From positions 3,570,001-3,634,000 of the forward strand of contig OX359202.1 in the NCBI GenBank assembly GCA_947172415.1: a stretch of DNA of 64,000 nt, written 5' to 3'. This DNA is from Chondrosia reniformis. Lineage: Eukaryota > Porifera > Demospongiae > Chondrillida > Chondrillidae. Positions 11,257 to 23,100 of the stretch are shown here, piece by piece. How positions within the stretch are numbered: position 1 is the stretch's first letter; every line of letters begins with the position of its first letter. The translations under genes were made by a program, and so were the position numbers. The notes under the pieces were generated by a model, which worked only from the letters and a program-made list of their open reading frames with translations, did no database searches and had not been told where the DNA came from.

Positions 11257-13335
11257 TTAGTACATAAAACTATTTCAAACAAACAAACAAGTAGTATATA
11301 GAACGACTTCATTCCTAGTTCCTAGTATAACGTGTACCAGAACCTACAAGTAGTTCAAAAAATAGTACATACAACTAGTACATAACACTCCTAAAAACCT
11401 AGTAGATACAATTAGTATAAACATACAACTAGTACACAGAACGTGTGCATACAATTAGCACATACAACTTATCTTGTCAACTAGTACATATACCAAGTTC
11501 AAACATCTAGTACATACAACTAGTACATACAGTTATGCAATAGTACATACAACTAGGACATACAACTAGTACATACAAATAGTTCATACAACTAGTACCT
11601 ATAACTAGTACATACAACAATTACACACTACTTATACATTCAACTAGTACAAATAACTATTCCATTTGAATAGAACATACAAATAGTATTGAGAACATAC
11701 AACTAGTACATCCAACTAGTAAATATAACTAGTACATACTAGTAGTACATAAAACTAGTACATATAACTGGTACATATAACTATTACATATAAACAGTAC
11801 ACACAAATAGTTCATAAAACTAGTTCATACAACTAGTACATGCAACAAGTATCTAGTACATACAACCAGAACCTACCAAGTACATAGTATAAGTAGTGCA
11901 AGAATCAACAATTGGTACATACACATAGCACATACAACGAGTACTACGACTAGTACGAACAACTAGAAACTAGTAACTGGTAGATACCTAGTACATACAA
12001 TTAGTACATAGAACTAGTTCAAACAATTAGAACATGCAACTACTATATAAACCTAGTACATACAACTGGTACTTAAAACTAGTTCATATAACTAATACAT
12101 CACTAGTACATACAATTAGTACTTAGACCTAGTTCAAACAATTAGAACATACAACTATTACCTACACCTAGTATATACAATTTGCACATACAATTAATAC
12201 ATACAAATGATACATAAAACTAGTACATATAATTGGAACTAGTACATGAAACTAGTACATACAACTACTGCTAACAACTAGTAACGAGTACATACAACTA
12301 GTACATTGAACTAGTACGTACAACATGTACATGCAACTAGTACATGCAACTTGTACATTAAATTAGTCGATAAAAAAGTACATATTACTAGTACATACAA
12401 ATAGTAATGAAAACATAAAACTAGTAAATAGTACAATCAGCTAGGACATACAACTGGTACATACAATTAATATATACAACTAGGTCATATAACTACATTA
12501 TATAACAAGTGCACGCAAGTAGTTTCTAGTACATATAACTGTATAGTACTTACCTAGTACCTAGTTTAACTACTACTAGAACCTACAACTAGAACATACA
12601 ATACAATTAGTACACAAGTCGTATATACAGCTAGTTCATAAAACTAGTTCATACAACTAATAAATGCAACAAGTATCTAGTACATACTAAATAGTTCATA
12701 GTATAACTAGTACAAGAATCAACAACTGGTACATGCACATACTACATACAATTAGGACTTACATACAACTAGAAACTAGTAAATACTACTTCACAAACAT
12801 ATAACTACTACATACATAAACCTGGTACTTATAAATAGTACATACACATAGTATATACAATTAGTAGATACAAATGGGGCATACATCTGCTACATATAAC
12901 TAGGACCTACAACTAATAAATATAAATAGAACTAGTCCATAAAACTAGTGCATACAACTAGTACATGCAATTAGTACATACAACTAGTACATCCTAACAG
13001 TTTACAAAAATAGTACATACAACTAGTACATAAAACTAGTAAATTCAACTAGAACATACAACTAGTAATAACAATTAGGACATATAACATGTACATACAC
13101 GTATACCTAGTAATTATAAATAGTACATACAACAAGTACATAGAACAGGTACATAAAAATAGTACATACAACTAGAAACTAGTCCATACAACTAACATAT
13201 ATATAACACTAGTACATTTAACTAGTACATAAAACTAGTATATAAATACTAAGAGTACATACAACTATAACATGAAATTAGAAGGTACAACTAGTTCACA
13301 CAAATAGTAACTAGTACATATAACTAGTACAAACC
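11257..13335. repeat. Minisatellite block 6 (ACATACAACTAGT polarity)
   Basis: About 2.1 kb of 13-bp minisatellite. The two higher-order segments near 11810-11930 and 12640-12740 are about 830 bp apart, a possible local higher-order period. Confidence 0.9.
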
Positions 13336-13339
13336 AAAC

Positions 13340-14617
13340 CAAAAGTTAGTGTTAGAAACTGTCCCACCCTTTATACAAAACAAAGAGTCCCCATGTGTAG
13401 TATATAAGTATACCCAACCAATAGGACCTTAAATCTTTAACTTTTGATGTCTTTAGAAAACCAGAACCATGTGAGTGTCACCAGTCCCCCTTCATTTACA
13501 AGCCCCTAGGCCATGTTTTAACAGGTTATCTACGTATTGTTAGTAACCCAAAACTTAGAAAACTTCTTAAGAAAGGACCAAAATTTAGAGAACCTAATAA
13601 CTTTAATTGGGTAACTGCTTTAAAAATGTGTAAGGAAGGTCTTAGAAAATATAAGATTACCTGGGCCCGTAGAGAAAATGTATCTACTTCTGTATTTAGT
13701 GAGTGGGAAAATGCTGTACTTAAGAAAATTAATGATAGGATCTCTCAGCTGTCTAAATCGTATAACAAATCCTCAGTAGCCAAGAAGACCCTTACATGTC
13801 CTAAAATATATAGAAGTCTGTCAGGATAAAGCCTTTTGGTTTAACAATGTCTCCAATAAAGCAGTCACAGTTGTTCATTTAGTAGAGCTCTTTAATTACC
13901 TTATTGACAACATTTATGTATGTGTAGACGGTTCTGTATTTAAGCAATGTGTAGGTATCCCTATGAGTACTGATTGTGCCCCTGTAGTTGCTAATCATTT
14001 TCTGTTTGCCTAAGAGTATGAGTTTATGAAAGGACTACTTAAGTATAACATCACCCTAGCTATTTAAGTTTCAATACTTACAGGTATATTGATGACCTTT
14101 TATGTATTAACAACAAGGATTTTGAACTGTCAATTAGTGACATTTACCCCAAAGAACTTATTCTTGAAAAGACAAATACCAGCCCTAAAAATCCCCCTTT
14201 TTAGACTTAGATATATCCATTACTAACAATCAATTTATCACTAAAGTATATGATAAGCGAGAGGACTTTAACTTTGATATAGTAAATTTCCCCCATTTAG
14301 ATAGTAATATTCCTAATACCGCAGCCTATGGTGTCTTTATTTCACAACTAATTATGTATTCAAGAATATGTAGTGACTTCTCCAGTTTTCAGGTTAAAAG
14401 TTTGCAGTTATGCAGTAGGCTTATTAAGCAGGGTTACAAATACTTTAAGCTAAAATCAACCTTTAAAACCTTCCTATCCCGGCAGCCTCTAGTTAGAATC
14501 AAGTATAAGCAAAAAGTAGATAGTATGCTTAAGGACTGTCTTGTGCTACCCCATATTGTGTTACCCCACCTCCAAAGAAATGTTACTACTAGAAGACCTA
14601 AGGGTAGACTTATGTAA
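13340..14617 (+). pseudogene. Penelope-like reverse transcriptase, deleted copy
   Basis: Pieces of the same reverse transcriptase. The N-terminal region (13340-13805) keeps the 19 bases lost from copy 1 (TGGGCCCGTAGAGAAAATG, 13662-13680), so a 67-codon open piece survives there. After the deletion junction at about 13808 the frame is broken by stops (for example TAA at about 14011 in FA*EYE) and by loss of a base near 14065. The YIDDLL motif is still readable near 14090. The C-terminal 87-codon piece (14354-14617) differs from copies 1 and 4 by A to D and K to R changes near the end. It cannot encode an active enzyme. Confidence 0.83.
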
Positions 14618-14764
14618 TATGTCGTACTTGTGTCTATAGTTATACTGAGTCTGTTTTACCTTTACAAGCAAGATTACTAATAGATTTATAATTATTCATT
14701 AAAGTTAAATGGACCTACATTCCTTTCATAAAATTAAATTTCATCATGTGTCTTAGTTAACACC

Positions 14765-14792
14765 TTTTGGCGCCAAAATAGTGTATATAAGG
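14765..14792 (+). promoter_or_regulatory. Pseudo-LTR promoter, copy 3
   Basis: TTTTGGCGCCAAAA (14765-14778) and TATATAAGG (14784-14792) are kept although about 9 bp just upstream (TTATTTAAC in the other copies) have been lost. Confidence 0.58.
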
Positions 14793-14857
14793 CCCCCAGA
14801 ATTAGCATAGTTATTAGGATTCACAGAAGATCAATATAAAGAAAAAGACAAAGACTC

Positions 14858-14910
14858 CCAGGATCACTGATGAAGGGTGGAATTCCCAGAAACTGCTGTC
14901 TGACCCAGTG
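14858..14910 (+). ncRNA. Hammerhead ribozyme of PLE copy 3
   Basis: CTGATGA (14867-14873), GAAAC (14889-14893), GTC (14898-14900). The only core-region difference from copy 1 is in the four-base helix III loop (TGCT instead of GGCT), where change should be tolerated. Confidence 0.76.
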
Positions 14911-15053
14911 GAGAAGAAGATGAAAGAAGGGAAAAGAAGGAAGAAAAGACTACTGTATCTTCATCTAAAGCTCTCTTTAGGTTTAGTTCCCCCATAGGCT
15001 CTTTTTACAGACTAGGCATATAGCATGTAGGAAAATGGTATCTTAGATTTTTC

Positions 15054-15990
15054 ATGCGACTATGACTTACAACTAGTATATACAAATATGATATATAACT
15101 AGTCCACAAACCTACTACATATAACTAGTACATATTCGTATACCTAGTAAATGTAAATGGTACATACAACTAGTACACAGAACTTGTACATACAATTAGC
15201 ACATTCAACCACTACATAAAACTAATACATACAACTAGTACCTAAAACTGCTAAATATAGCTAGTTTTAGTACATACAACTAGTACTTTCAACTAGAACA
15301 TACAACTAGTACACACACCCACTACATATAACTAAGAAATTAACATATAACTAGTATATATGAATAGTACATACACATAGTTCATACAACTAGAAACTAG
15401 AACATACAACTAGTATATATATAAAACTAGTACATTTAACTAGTACACACCACTGGTATATACATACAACTAGTGTGTACAACTAGTACATATAAGCAGT
15501 ATATAAAATTCATTGGTAGAACTAGTTCATAAAATTAGTAACTAGTAAATATAATTAGTACATGCGACTAGGACATACAACTAGTAAATACAACTAGTGC
15601 ATGCAACTAGTACATACAACTAGGACATATAACTAGTACATAAACCTACTATATATAACTATTACATACACATATACCTAGTAAATGTAAATAGTACATA
15701 CAACTGGTTCATACATCTAGTGCATACAACTACTACATATAACTAGTACACACATATAAATAGTCCATACAAATGGTAAATACAACTGGTACATACAACT
15801 AGTACGTACAACTAGTACATACAACTAGTATCTAGTACATACAACTAGAACATACAACTAGTATCTAGTACATACAACTAGAACATACAACTAGTACATA
15901 GTTAGTACATACAACTAGTATTTACATACAACTAGTACACAGAACTTGTACATATAATTAGCACTTACAACTACTACATACAACCAATTG
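15054..15990. repeat. Minisatellite block 7, last with ACATACAACTAGT polarity
   Basis: About 0.9 kb of 13-bp minisatellite. A local tandem duplication of ACATACAACTAGTATCTAGT lies at about 15820-15880. Confidence 0.9.
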
Positions 15991-16202
15991 GTACTATAAC
16001 TATATAATGCTAATATTAGTAACTAGGCTATATAATGACAAATACTCACACTAGCTTCATCTTCGCCCTGAAGAAGGTCAGAGTACCCTGACCGAAACAT
16101 CGGCAAGACAAACTTGTTTCTTTTTTGTCTTTTTTAACGCTGGTATTAGAGAACCTAACCCTTTTCTGATGACTGTGCCAGCAGAGAAGCCCTCACTTCA
16201 TT
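15991..16202. other. Unique spacer at the minisatellite polarity switch
   Basis: About 210 bp of non-repeat sequence separates minisatellite of opposite polarity. It holds CTGAAGAAGGTCAG-AGTACC-CTGACCGAAAC (about 16069-16099), a 6-bp stem flanked by hammerhead-like core words (CTGAAGA in place of CTGATGA), similar to the centre of 2961-3113. Further on, near 16164, lie CTGATGA and a CTG/CAG stem. It is probably a fragment of a Penelope-type or related retroelement. No ORF. Confidence 0.6.
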
Positions 16203-19200
16203 TGTACATACTAGTTTCTAGTTGTATGTACTAGTTGTATGTGCTAGTTTTATGTACTAGTTGTATTTACTAGTTGTATGTACTATTAATAATTACAAGG
16301 CATGTGTATTTACTAGTTATATGTAGTGGGTGTATGTGCTAGTTATATGTCCTAGCTGTTTGTCCTAGTTGTATAGACTGGTTGAATGTTCTAGTTGTAT
16401 GTACTAATTGTATGTACTAGTTGTGGGTCCTATTTAGTATGTACTAGTTGTATGTACTAGATGCATGTACTATATAGTTGTATGTTCTAATTGTATATAC
16501 TACTTGTATTCACTAGTTTTATGTACTAGTCCTAGTTATATTTAGCTTTATGTAAAAGTTGTATGTTATAGTTGTATGTAGTAATTGTTTGTTCTATTTG
16601 TGTGTACTAGTTGTATGTACTAGTTATGTGACAGTTGTATGTACTACTTGTATGTAAACACTAGTTTTAAATAATAGCTATGCACTAGTTGTATATACAA
16701 GTTGTACGTTCTAGTATTATATACTCGTTCTATGAACTAGTTGTTTGTGCTAGTTTATAGTTGTATGTACTAATTGTATGAACTATGTGTATGTACTATT
16801 TATAAGTGCCAGTTATATGTGTATTTACTTGTTATATTTTTGTGTACTAGTTATATGTAGTAGTTATATGCACTAGCTGTATGTACTAGTTGTATGTACT
16901 ATTCATAATTACTATGTATATGTGTATTTACTAGTTATATGTAGTAGATGTATGTACTAGTTATATGTCCTAGTTGTTTGTTCTAGTTGTATGGACTAAT
17001 TGAATGTACTAGTTGTAGGTACTAATTGTATGTTCTAGGTGTGTGTACTATTTGGTATGTACTAGTTGTATGTACTATTTGTATGTACTAGTTATGTACC
17101 AGTTGTACTTAATAGTTGTATGTATATACTAGTTTTTAATATTAGTTATGTACTAGATGTATATTCAAGTTGTATGTTCTCTATAGTATTATGTACTCGT
17201 TCTATGAACTAGTAGTATTTACTAGTTTCTAGTTTTTTGTACTAGTTGTATGGACCAGTTGTATGTACTCTGTGTAGGGACCAGTTGTTGATTCTTGTAC
17301 TACTTATACTATGGACTTGGTAGGTTCTATTTGTATGTACTAGATACTTGTTGCATGTACTAGTTGTATGTACTAGTTTTATGAAGTAGTTGTATGTACT
17401 GTTTATATGTACTAGTTATATGTACCAGTTATATGTACTAGTTTTATGTACTAGTAGTTTGTACTAGGTATATTTACTAGCACTACATACTGTTTGTGTG
17501 TACTAATTGTATGCACTAGTTGTATGTACTAGTTGTAGGTTCTAGTACTAGTTAAACTAGGTACTCGGTAGGTACTATATAGTTATATGTACTAGAAACT
17601 ACTTGTATGTACTTGTTATATAAAGTAGTTTTATGACCTAGTTGTATATACCAGTTGTATATACCAGTCGTATGTCCTAGCTGATTGTACTATTTACTAG
17701 TTTTATGCACAAGTTGTGTGTAGTAGCTCAATGTATTGGTTGTATGTTTTCGTTACTATTTGTATGTACTAGTTATATGTACATGTTGTGCGTACTAGTT
17801 CAATGTACTAGTTGTATGTACTCGTTACTAGTTGTTAGTAGTAGTTGTATGTACTAGTTTTATGTACTAATTCCAGTTATATGTACTAGTTTTATTTATT
17901 AGTTGCTAGTACAATTCGTATGTCCTATTTGAATGTACTAGTTGTATGTACTAGTTAATAGTTGTATGGTGTAGTTTTATGTACTAGTTTATGTACTAGT
18001 TGTATGTATTATTTGTATGTACAAAATTGTATACAAATTGTATATACTAGGTGTATGTAGTAGTGGTAGGTTCTAATTGTTTAAACTAGTTCTATGTACT
18101 AATTGTATGTACTAGTTATGTACTAGTCATATGATCTAGTTGTAAGTACCAGATGTATGTAATATGTGAATTTACCAGTTGTTGATTCTTGTACTAGTTG
18201 TATGTACTAGATACTTGTTTCATGTACTAGTTGTATGAACTAGTTTTATGAACTAGTTGTGTGTACTCTTTATATGTACTAGTTTTATGTACTAGTAGTA
18301 TGTACTAGTTATATTTTTGGCTGTATGCACTATTTGTGTGTACTAATTGTATGCACTAGTTTTATGTACTACTTGTATATATTTACTCAATACTATTTGT
18401 ATGTACTAGTAGTCGAATGTAGTAGTTATTTGTACTAGTTGAATGTATAAGTAGTGTGTAATAGTTGTATGTACTAGTTATATGAACTGGTTGTATATAC
18501 TAATTGTATGTACTAATTATATGAACTGATTGTATGTACTATTTGTATGTACTAGTTGTATGTTCTAATTGTATGTATTAGTTGTATGTACTATTGCCTA
18601 ATGGTATGTAATAGTTGTATATACTAGATGTTTTAACAATTTTTTTTGGTTCTAGTACAAGTTATACTAAGTACTAGGAATGAACTAGTTCTATGAACTA
18701 CTTGTTTGTTTGTGTGAACTAGTTTTCTGTACTAGTTGTATGTATTATATTTATGTACTAGTTATATGTGTATGTACTGGTCATATGTACTAGTTATATA
18801 TGTACTAGGTATAGGTACTAGTTGCATGTACTAGTTGCATGTACTAGTTGCATGTACTAGTTGCATGTACTAGTAGTATATACTAGTTGTAGGTTCTAGT
18901 CAAAATTATACTAGGTGCTAGGGAGGTACTACTTGTATATACTAGTTATATGTACTAGTTATATGTTCTAGTTGTATGTAACAGTTTTGTGTAATTGTTG
19001 TATGTACTAGTTGTATGTACTCTTTAAATGTACTAGTTGTATGTATTGGTTGTATGTACTACATATATGTACTCGTTACATTTGTATGTGTGTATGTACC
19101 AGTTGTTTGTACTAGTTATATATACTAGTTGTACGTACTATTTATATGTTCTATATATATGTGTATGTCCTAGGTATATGTACTACTTGTATGTACTAGT

Positions 19201-19282
19201 CCCATGTACTAGTTATTTGTACTAGTTACTAGTTGTATGAATTAGTTGTACCTATTAATTTTATGTACTAGTTGTATGAAAC
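16203..19282. repeat. Minisatellite block 8 (ACTAGTTGTATGT polarity)
   Basis: About 3.1 kb of the same 13-bp repeat, now reverse-complemented. Higher-order segments containing GTTGTTGATTCTTGTAC start near 17285 and 18180, about 0.9 kb apart. Confidence 0.93.
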
Positions 19283-19420
19283 ATTTAAGATACCATTTTC
19301 CTACATGCTATATGCCTAGTCTGTAAAAAGAGCCTATAAGGGAACTAAACCTAAAGAGAGCTTTAGATGAAGATACAGGAGTCTTTTCTTCCTTCTTTTC
19401 CCTTCTTTCATCTTCTTCTC

Positions 19421-19473
19421 CACTGGGTCAGACAGCCGTTTCTGGGAATTCCAACCTTCATCAGTGATCCTGG
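19421..19473 (-). ncRNA. Hammerhead ribozyme of PLE copy 4
   Basis: On the minus strand: CTGATGA (complement of 19458-19464), GAAAC, and GTC (complement of 19431-19433). One helix II position differs (GGT instead of GGG), leaving two G-C pairs and a T-C mismatch. Confidence 0.72.
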
Positions 19474-19534
19474 TAGTCTTTGTCTTTTTCTTTATCTTGA
19501 TCTTCTGTGAATCCTTGGCTCTCTATGCTAGGGG

Positions 19535-19562
19535 CCTTATATACACTATTTTGGCGCCAAAA
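19535..19562 (-). promoter_or_regulatory. Pseudo-LTR promoter, copy 4
   Basis: The palindrome TTTTGGCGCCAAAA (19549-19562) and TATATAAGG (complement of 19535-19543) are intact. Confidence 0.58.
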
Positions 19563-19719
19563 GTTAAATAAGGTGTTAACTAAGACACATGATGAAATTT
19601 AATTTTATGAAAGGAATGTAGGTCCATTTAACTTTAATGAATTAATTATAAATCTGTTAGTATTCTTGGTTGTAAAGGTAAAACAGACTCAGTATAACTA
19701 TAGACACAAGTACGACATA

Positions 19720-20100
19720 TTACATAAGTCTACCCTTAGGTCTTTTAGTAGTAACATTTCTTTGGAGGTGGGGTAACACAATATGGGGTAGCACAAGACA
19801 GTCCTTAAGCATACTAGCTACTTTTTGCTTATACTTGATTCTAACTAGAGGCTGCCGGGATAGGAAGGTTTTAAAGGTTGATTTTAGCTTAAAGTATTTG
19901 TAACCCTGCTTAATAAGCCTACTGCATAACTGCAAACTTTTAGCCTGAAAACTGGAGAAGTCACTACATATTCTTGAATACCTAATAAGTTGTGAAATAA
20001 AGACACCATAGGCTGCGGTATTAGGAATATTACTATCTAAATGGGGGAAATTTACTATATCAAAGTTAAAGTCCTCTCGTTTATCATATACCTTTGTGAT
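19720..20100 (-). pseudogene. Penelope-like reverse transcriptase C-terminal fragment
   Basis: Only the region after the catalytic core remains. It includes an in-frame stretch matching YDKREDFNFDIVNFPHLDS (near 20090-20035) and the 71-codon tail from the Met at 19935 to the stop at 19720. With no palm or fingers domain it is a dead fragment. Confidence 0.83.
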
Positions 20101-20111
20101 AAATTGATTGT

Positions 20112-23100
20112 TGTTATGTACTAGTTGTATGTATATACCAGTTGTATGTACTAGTTAAATGTACTAATTTTATATATATACTTGTTGTATGTATTAGTTT
20201 CTAGTTGTATTTACTAGTTTTATGTACTAGTTGTATGTACTATGTGGATGTAATATTTATTTTAACTAGTTATATTTTTATGTATTAGTTATATGTAGTA
20301 ATTGTTGGTACTAGTTAAATGTACTAGTTGAAAGTAGTAGTTGAATGTACTAGTGGTATGTACTAGAACTAGCTTAATTTACTAGTTTTAGGTACTAGTT
20401 GTATGTATTAGTTGTATGTAGTAGTTACTAGTTGTATGAACTAATTGTGCGAACTAATTGTAAAAACTAGTTGTTTGTCATAGTTGAACGTACTAGTTAT
20501 ATGTACTAGATACTAGTTGTATGAACTAGTCGTATATACTAGTTGCAATATGTACTAGTTAATAGTTGTGTGAACTAGTTGTACGACCTAATTGTAAATA
20601 CTAGTTGTATGAACTAGTTGTTAGTATATAATAGTTGTATGAACTAATTAAATGTACTAGTTTTATATATATACTAGTTGTATGTACAAGTTTCTAGTTG
20701 CATGTACTAGTTTTATGTACTAGTTATATATACTATATGGATGCACTATTCATATGTACTAGTTATATATTTATGTACTAATAATATGTAGTAGGTGTGA
20801 ACTAATTATAGGTCCTAGTTTTATGTACTCGTTCTATGTACTAGTAGTTGTATGAACTACTAGTATGTACTATGTTTATGTACTATTTATATGTACTAGT
20901 TATATTTTCATGTATTAGTTATATGTGGTAGATGTGTGTACTAGTTATATGTACTAGTTGCAAGTACTAGTTGTATGTACCAGTTGTATGTACTAGTTGT
21001 ATGTATATACTAGTTGTATGTACTAGCTATGTACGGGTTGTATGTTCTAGGTGTATGTACTAGTTGTATGTACTAGTTGTATGTACAAGTGGTAAGGTTT
21101 TGTACTAGTTAAACTAGGTGCTAGGAAGGTACTAGTCGTATGTACTAGATACTAGTTGTATGTACTAGTTGTATATGCTAGTTGTATGTACTATTTATAA
21201 TTATTGGGTTAAAGTTTATGTACTAGTTATATGTAGTAGGTGTATGTACTATTTATATGTCCTAGTTGTTTTTCCTAGTTGTGTGTAGTAGTTATGTACT
21301 AGTTGAATATACAAGTTGTACGTTCTAGTATTATGTACTCATTCTGTGAGCTAGTTGTATATACTAGTTTCTAGTTTTATGTACTAGTTGTATGTGCTAG
21401 TTTTATGTACTAGTTTTATTTACTAATTGTATGTACTATTTATAATTTAAGGTATGTGTATTTACTAGTTATATGTAGTAGGTGCATGTACTAGTTATAT
21501 GTCCTAGCTATTTGTCATAGTTGTATGGACTAGTTGTATGTGCTAGTTGTATGTACTAATTGTATGTATTAGTTTTTGGGTACTATTGAGTATGTACTAG
21601 TTGTATGTACTAGTTGCATGTACTAGTTTTAAGTACTTATTGTAAGAACTAGTTGTATTCACTAGTTTTATGTACTAGTCCTAGTTATATTTAGTTGTTG
21701 TAGGTACTAGCTGTATGTAAACGTTTTGTGTAATAGTTGTATGTACTAATTGTTTGTTCTATTTGCATTTACAGTTGTAGGTTGAAGTCCCAGTTGCATT
21801 AGGTACTGGGGAGGTGCTAGTTGTATGTACTAGATATAATTGTAAGTACTAGTTGTATGTACTAGTTGTATGTCCTAATTGTATGTACACTTACTCTGTA
21901 CTAGTTGTATGTTTATACTAGTTGTATGTATTAACTTTGTACAAGTTGTATGTACTAGTTGTATGTACTAGTTTTTTGAACGAGTTGTAGGTTCTGGTAC
22001 AAGTTATACTAGGAACTAGGAAGGAATTCATTCCATATACTACTTGTTTGTTTGTTTGAACTAGTTTTATGTTCTAATTCTTTGTACTAGTTGGATGTAC
22101 TAGTTGTAGGTTCAAGTCCTAGTTATATTAGGTACTAGGGAGATGATAGTTGTATGTACTAGATACTAATTGTATATACTAGTTGTAAGTACAAGTTGTG
22201 TGTAATTGTCCTAGTTGTATGTACTATTTATATGTACTATATATATGTTTATGTACTAGGTATATATCCTATTTGTATGTACTAGCGGTATGTGCTGTTT
22301 GTATGTGCTAATTGTATGTACTTGTTGTATGTACTAATACTAGTTATATTTACTAGTTGTAGGTGCTAGTTGTATGTACAAGTTGTATGTGGTAGTTGTA
22401 TGTACTAATTGTATGTTCTAGTTGGATATCCTGGTTGTATGTACTAGTTGTATGTACTAGAAATGAACCAGTTGTATGTACAAGATGTATGCACTAGTTG
22501 TTTGTACTAGCTATGTACTGGTTCTATGTACTAGTTAATAGTTGTGTGAATTAGCTTTACGACCTAATTTTAAATACTAGTTGTATGAACTAGTTGTTTG
22601 TATATAATAGTTGTATGAATTAGTTAAATGTACTAGTTATATTTACTATATGGATGCACTATTCATATGTACTAGTTATATATTTATGTATTATTTATAT
22701 GTACTAGTTATATTTTCATGTATTAGTTATATGTGGTAGACGTGTGTACTAGTTATATGTACTAGTTGCAAGTACTAGTTGTATGTAGTAGTTGTATGGA
22801 CTAGTACTAGTTATATTTACTAGTTGTAGGTTCTAGTTATATGTACTAGTTGCAAGTACTAGTTGTAGGTTCTAGTTGTATGTTCTAGTTGTATGTATAT
22901 ACTAGTTGTATGTACTAGCTATGTACAGATTGTCTCTTCTAGTTGTATGTACTAATTGTATGTACAAGTGGTAGGTTCTTTTACTAGTTATACTAGGTGT
23001 AAGGAAGGTACTAGTTGTATGTAGTAGATACTAGTTGTATGTACTAGTTGTAGGTACTAATTGTATGAACTACATGGATGTACTATTTATAATTATTAGG

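Larger units (their letters stand above)
13336..15053 (+). mobile_element. Penelope-like retroelement, copy 3 (internally deleted)
   Basis: Same family as copy 1. It starts at the equivalent of 5030 in copy 1 (AAACCAAAAGTTAGTGTTAG) and ends at the common 3' end. An internal deletion joins the equivalents of about 5507 and 6085 in copy 1 at CCTAAAATATATAG, removing the first part of the palm domain including FDFSTLYT. A 19-20 bp deletion near 13447 is absent from copy 1. The pseudo-LTR part is complete. Confidence 0.87.
19283..20111 (-). mobile_element. Penelope-like retroelement, copy 4 (5'-truncated, minus strand)
   Basis: Reverse-complement PLE. The common 3' end lies at 19283, and the coding part breaks off at about 20111, upstream of the YDKREDFNFDIVNFP-equivalent segment. 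The breakpoint runs straight into minisatellite. It has a complete pseudo-LTR and the last 71 codons of the reverse transcriptase. Its 71-residue tail is identical to that of copy 1, and both share GACTACC before the ribozyme where copies 2 and 3 have GACTCCC, so copies 1 and 4 are closest relatives. Confidence 0.88.

Noticed and set aside
15820-15900. CRISPR-like regularly spaced repeats
   Set aside because: The apparent spacers are further degenerate monomers. There are no unique spacers or cas genes, and the setting is eukaryotic.
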